From contig JASFXZ010000005.1 in assembly GCA_032209605.1 (NCBI GenBank), forward strand, positions 28,384,905 to 28,448,904: a DNA stretch of 64,000 nucleotides. Direction: 5' to 3'. The first letter of the stretch is position 1, and every line of letters begins with the position of its first letter. A program made the translations under genes and the position numbers. Shown here one piece after another: positions 59,208 through 64,000 of the stretch. Under the pieces are notes generated by a model. That model did not search any database, had not been told where the DNA came from, and saw only the letters and a program-made list of their open reading frames with translations. This DNA is from Mactromeris polynyma. Its lineage: Eukaryota; Mollusca; Bivalvia; Venerida; Mactridae.

Positions 59208-59870
59208 ATTTTTCGGCGAAACCGTACTAACATGGTTTTGAATTTGCATATCAGTGTTTTGTAGACCAATGAAATCTTACATTTAACCACCAAGGCATTT
59301 TTTCTTCAAACGAAAAATACTTGACGTAACCTTGACGCAGATTGGTTAATATTATGTATAGTGTATTTATCCAATATGCAGTGGTGTTAGTCATCACCAA
59401 AGCGAATTGTCCGATGTTAGAATTAAGAAGACTTTCTTGGTGTTATGTACCAGTCGCGAACAATTATATTGTTTTAATCAGATAAATCGCTATGTAACAA
59501 GTTTATTAACATGAATGTTCGCGTTCACGACTAATGAAATAAGTAATGATGGACTGTATTGAAACATACTATACTGTGTTATTTTATTCAGTCTCAATCG
59601 TAACTACTCGTCGTTATTCGGCAGAGCTCGGAATAAAAAAAAGTTATTTATGCCAATAATCTCCGAGGTGTTCCGAATGATCCAGTCTCCTACGCAGTGA
59701 TCTCCCCTTACAGGTATCGGAGTTTCTGTAGTATAGCGAATATAATGACCGACAGTCGTAAAATTTAAGCATTTTTTTATATTGTACAACAAATTTTAAC
59801 CTTCAGATTGCAGCAAATTTGCATACTTCAAGTTGCGCCAACCATCTTTTTTAAAGATATTTCTTGTTTT
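59208..59870 (+). repeat. R2 interspersed repeat, full-length reference copy
   Basis: About 660 bp from TTTTCGGCGAAACCGTACTA to GCGCCAACCATCTTTTTTAA. It includes the middle segment (GTACCAGTCGCGAACAATTA) missing from shorter copies, and the TCTCCTACGCAGTGATCTCC block. No coding frame. Confidence 0.75.
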
Positions 59871-60519
59871 TTTTCTCCATAAATATTCATGTATTTACTC
59901 GGCACGTAAGCCTTTCTAACCTTTCATTGCATCTATCTCTAAAAACGTGCACACTGTTAGACAAGTAGTAACGACTAATAACGAGACGTAACAATGTCAT
60001 TATTTTCGATCGATTCTTGCCAATTATATGTAATTAATTTTACTGCGTAAATATATATAATAAGTATTTACTCAGAATGAGACGAGACACAAAATGCACT
60101 AACAAGACGTAAACAAACTATTTCATGTCAATTGAAATGGCATTTGCTTGTTGTGGGTGACGTTTAATTTTTAAATACGACATTAATGGAAAATTCCAAA
60201 TATTATTTGCTTGATTCCCGGTTATATCGTATTGATCTTTTCTGATCAATTGTAACTTGGCTGCGCAATACTCGTATTATAACCACTCCTTTTCTTATAT
60301 AAATGAATGTACATAACAATGCAACAACATGAAATTACGATGACTGATACTAATGTAGTGTTCAATCGTTTTACAATATACAAGTACCAATATTTGTTTT
60401 GTGGCATTTTATCTTTTGTCTTTTTTTCGTGGAAGTAAGTAAGAATAGAACATGCTATTTCGCATTCACGAAACAATCCATTTTGAACACATATTCTATG
60501 TGTACGAAAATGGATCAAT

Positions 60520-60920
60520 GAGAGATAAAGTAATACCATGGAACGCCACATACACAAGACAATGCCGCTCCACACAGACCTCCGGTAAAACAACAGTCTA
60601 CAAAACATTAGACACTGAGGAGGTGCAAGATTAAACATGCATGGGGATAGAGGGGCAATGACTGGTCTGGCCGACCATAAAGAACTAGCAATGAGCACTT
60701 AGGGTGACAACAAGGGGAAAATACTTAATGAACGAAATACAATAAAGTCAGCAATAATATGCGGAGGGGGGGGGGGGGGGGTATATATATTATATCTAGT
60801 GAAAGAACTGTGCATATTGTGAAAGGGGAACTTAACATACATCTAAAATTAAACAGAAATTATAAATATTCAACAATTCACAGCTTTGGAACTGTCAATA
60901 AAAACACATTGCTTTTAATA
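60520..60920 (+). repeat. R1 interspersed repeat with G16 run
   Basis: CCACATACACAAGACAATGC, CTCCGGTAAAACAACAGTC, GAGGAGGTGCAAG, CACAGCTTTGGAACTGTCAA. A 16-G homopolymer at 60766-60781 is embedded. Confidence 0.7.
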
Positions 60921-61659
60921 ATAAATATTGGTACCGCTGCAGCGGTGGGGTTACAATAATCTAAAGAGACAGTAATGGAACAGAGACAAAGATGAAAAGG
61001 GAATAGAATGGTACATGTAAAACAATAACTCACAAAGGAACAAATGGGGGACAAACTATCAAAAATGGGGGACGTGGTACCATACATGATTTATTAACGA
61101 TACAACAAGTACTAAAAAAGTGAAATAAGGAGCCTACCAACACAAAACAGTGACTCACACGCAGACTCATAAGGTATTTGATAGCGTAAACTTAATAGGA
61201 GGGAATAACGGCTTACCGCCTGTAAGCGATTAGTATGAATACTGGAGGCGGGGTCTTGAACAATTTTTATGACATGTCAACCTTTCACTTGGCCGTTTAG
61301 TTGCAAAAACGTCAAACACTTTAAAGCAATGACATCAAGCGGACACCAAACGGACAACACCCAGTTTTACAGGATAGAAACATACTACAACTTTAATTAT
61401 TACGTGATGTGTAACTACAATTTCACTTCAAATAAGATTAATATTAAATATTCATTTGGCAGTTAATTTATCACTGGAAATATATTCTTAATTCATTAAA
61501 GCGCAACAATAAGCTCATTCGAAGCGGCTTACTACACAAGGTTTACTGTGATACTCCAACTTAGTTGCTTGTCGGAAGGAATACGTTTTTACAGCATATA
61601 ATTAACTGTCACAACGGCAAGCATTGTAACATATGCAGCTTATAAAAAGTAATGAAGAA

Positions 61660-61920
61660 AAATTAAGTTGTTATGGGGAACGCCACATACATAAGTCAAA
61701 GCTTCTCATCACAAACCCAATAGAAACAGATGTCTACAACACATTAGGAACTGAGGGATTGCAAGTGTAAACATGTATCGGAATAGGGGTACAAGTAAAG
61801 GTTTGGCCGACCATGAACAACTACGGATAATTTAGGTGGACGACAAGGGGGGAGAAACCGAGCAGGAATTGCAAAATGAACATATCAACCACAACATACA
61901 TAGAGACATGAAAAAAATGC
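61660..61920 (+). repeat. R1 interspersed repeat
   Basis: AAGTTGTTATGGGGAACGCC, ACATACATAAGTCAAAGC, then GGAACTGAGGGATTGCAAG and GGCCGACCATGAACAACTA. Confidence 0.65.
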
Positions 61921-62024
61921 AACATATTAACTAATAAGATAATCAACATTCAGACGTATTTCTTCCATTGCCGGGTTCAGTTTGGATCGTTGTCATATAT
62001 CATTAAGAAGGATTAAGGTGGTAC

Positions 62025-62250
62025 AGGTAACGCCATTTGCACAAGACAATGTCTCCACACACATATCCCAGGGAAACTTCAGAACACCAAAACGATAAGA
62101 GGAAGCATGATGGCCAACTGTAAAGAATTCGGCGATCAAAGATGTTGCGGTATGCCAGGGTGACAAACTATGCGTTTCATGAAAAAGACTGGAAATACGT
62201 ATTGCAAAGACATAACAAAGTTGATAAAACATATAACTGTAAACATTCAG
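62025..62250 (+). repeat. R1 interspersed repeat, degenerate
   Basis: GTAACGCCATTTGCACAAGA, CAATGTCTCCACACACATAT and CCCAGGGAAACTTCAG align to the R1 5' half; the rest is diverged. Confidence 0.5.
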
Positions 62251-64000
62251 ATGCGAAATCACTTGTCGCAGACGTGCCCTTAAATTGAAAGTATTATAAC
62301 TAGTCTAATAAAACTCGAGGTTTTGTTAATAGAATTTCGAAAATTGTGTACGCAGTTAATCTTATATGTAGCCTTGTTTTAGTTTTTAGTTATACACAAT
62401 TGCGTGTAATTAAATATCTGCAATAACAATGCAGGTCTAATTTATTTGATTATTTAATAATTACAATCAAATTGACTATTGCTCAAATGTAGAAGAAAGC
62501 TAAATCCAGTGCAATATGTGTTGAACTATATGTTGATAGGGACGCCGCAATGCCGAACTACTATCTAAGTACATTGGGTTGTTTGTTTAACTAATACCTT
62601 CTGATTGTTTCCTGGCGGATTCAGTTGCTTGGCTGATGGCGGCACAAACTGTAGACAATAACAATATAACGAGAGTGCCACGATGCAATAGGTCATACTC
62701 ATTGCCTAGGGCTGTTTTGTGAATGTTACTTTCTTTACCGAAATAACCGATTTGCGCCAAATGGCGATAAACCCTTTCCCCGATCCAAATAGTCGTAAAA
62801 TTGTCATTTGCATGGTTTATAGTTTTTCAACAAATAATCTATGGTTCGTAGACTAAACATGTCTCAGTATTAGTATATTACTGCAATAACTAACATTTCT
62901 TTATATCTAAGGTAGCTACTAATTACTTATATCAACCAAGACAGATGACTGAATAGATGTATTACCTTCAGCCAAATCATTTATCTCATCGGAACAATGT
63001 CAATGATGGTTGTGTTAATTTAGTTTTGTCATGATAAGAATGAATAACGTGTCAATAATATACAATATGAGAGAAACTATAAAGACATATTACCCGATAG
63101 CGTGACATCAGCTTGAGCTAAACCAATTACTTAACATATTTCTGTAATTTTATCAGTACTGCTGACACTATATTAATGTAAGAATTGCATATATTTCACA
63201 TGCATATTGTATGATAGACGGCTTAGCCATTTAACTGATAAATAAAAAGCGATAAATAGGTGAATTATCTTATTATCCAATACATTTAAAGTTAGCTGTG
63301 AGTATGGTATGTCTTAAAGAGAATAGTGTCTGATATTTAATATATTTTACACATAATTACAGTTCACTCTCGTGCTCCAAGCTTTCGCTGTTAAAATCAC
63401 ATCATCTCGGACGGTTGGAACTAGGTGACTGTATGTTTTGTCGATTGACAGGGAAACAACAACTTTGTCAACAAAAAGAAACAAATGTCAGAAAATTGCG
63501 TTATGGATGAAAATACATAAGACATAATGGAGCAATCAACGGGATTGATGGAACGGTAACGATTGACAATGATTTGTGTTGAATAAGTATAGACCGTTGA
63601 TTTACAATACAAGCACTCAACCATTATCTGGATAGTGGGTTTATATAATATTGCTCACAGAATTATCTCAGACAAATAAATTATGCAAAAGATCACATTA
63701 TATTTGATTTATAACAAATTAATACTCTCTTTTTAGTACAAACATATTTTGGTATAATGGTTTACGAAAGATATTTGCAACGATTATCCAATATTTAACT
63801 AAACAATAATGTATCATTTACAATTTGAAAATACTGCAACTGAGAATAACGCTTTCTGAAAGTCCCGTTTCTCACGTAGCGATGTAAACTAGCAGGGTAT
63901 AGTTGAATGCAGTACGTGTGACTCAGTTAAATCTCATGAAACTTTCGTCGCTCAATGAATTTTCAGTAATTAATTTACGGCAAGCTATTTAGTAGTAAAC

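Larger units (their letters stand above)
53801..64000. other. Repeat-rich stretch without supported exons
   Basis: If the exon at 53416-53800 is real, this begins as its intron. Recognisable content is R2 copies at 54770, 55640 and 59208, R1 copies at 60520, 61660 and 62025, a G16 run at 60766 and a short GC hairpin at 57291. The last 1.7 kb shows nothing recognisable. Confidence 0.5.

Noticed and set aside
60246..60698. 150-codon minus-strand frame
   Set aside because: It overlaps an R1 copy and has no recognisable motif; its hydrophobic stretches are explained by AT-rich sequence.

Overview
The window looks like nuclear DNA of an animal, most probably a bivalve mollusc. It is AT-rich, its genes are split into short exons with GT...AG introns, extracellular modules (CBM14 chitin-binding, WSC, EGF, TSP1, LDLa) are shuffled on phase-1 introns, and tRNA-derived SINEs, MITEs and tandem repeats are dense. 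The species cannot be fixed from sequence alone.

Region 1 (1-22.3 kb): the 3' part of one large plus-strand gene, 27 exons, about 1,190 codons, with the 5' end upstream of the window. It encodes a mosaic extracellular protein. A module series [CBM14 - Thr/Pro linker - WSC - EGF - 8-residue linker - EGF - WSC - EGF] occurs twice in tandem (0.57-11.9 kb and 12.3-20.4 kb). It is followed by a Thr-rich/TSP1 exon, an LDLa exon and a hydrophobic C-terminal tail that resembles a GPI-anchor signal. Exon lengths and intron phases match between the two units, while the introns look unrelated. The second unit carries a mucin-like array of 18 TPQPTTTT-type repeats.

Region 2 (22.8-29.3 kb, minus strand): pieces of an alkaline phosphatase gene convergent with the mosaic gene. 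One N-terminal exon (29.1-29.3 kb) and three C-terminal exons (22.8-24.8 kb) are visible. The central exons with the nucleophile serine are not recognisable. A metal-site His is replaced by Asp, one junction is out of frame and one acceptor is missing, so this is probably a decayed copy.

Region 3 (28.4-37.9 kb): nested inverted repeats. A 2.3-kb element with about 400-bp terminal inverted repeats encloses the N-terminal phosphatase exon, a TAA-flanked MITE and a 66-bp minisatellite. A larger imperfect palindrome (arms about 2.1-2.3 kb) follows. Its loop holds a second decayed piece of the same phosphatase exon and a TTAA-flanked MITE.

Region 4 (38-64 kb): almost entirely interspersed repeats, mainly two families called R1 and R2 here, plus a 143-bp tandem array with AGGTCAAGGTCA sites. 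One candidate coding exon (53.4-53.8 kb, plus) ends in a strong splice donor; its family is unknown.

The most unusual items are the mosaic gene, a six-copy palindromic MITE whose best copies join a CRE (TGACGTCA) to an M-box-like TCACATGTGA, and two phosphatase exon pieces in neighbouring inverted-repeat structures. Coordinates of repeats are approximate unless a target-site duplication is stated.
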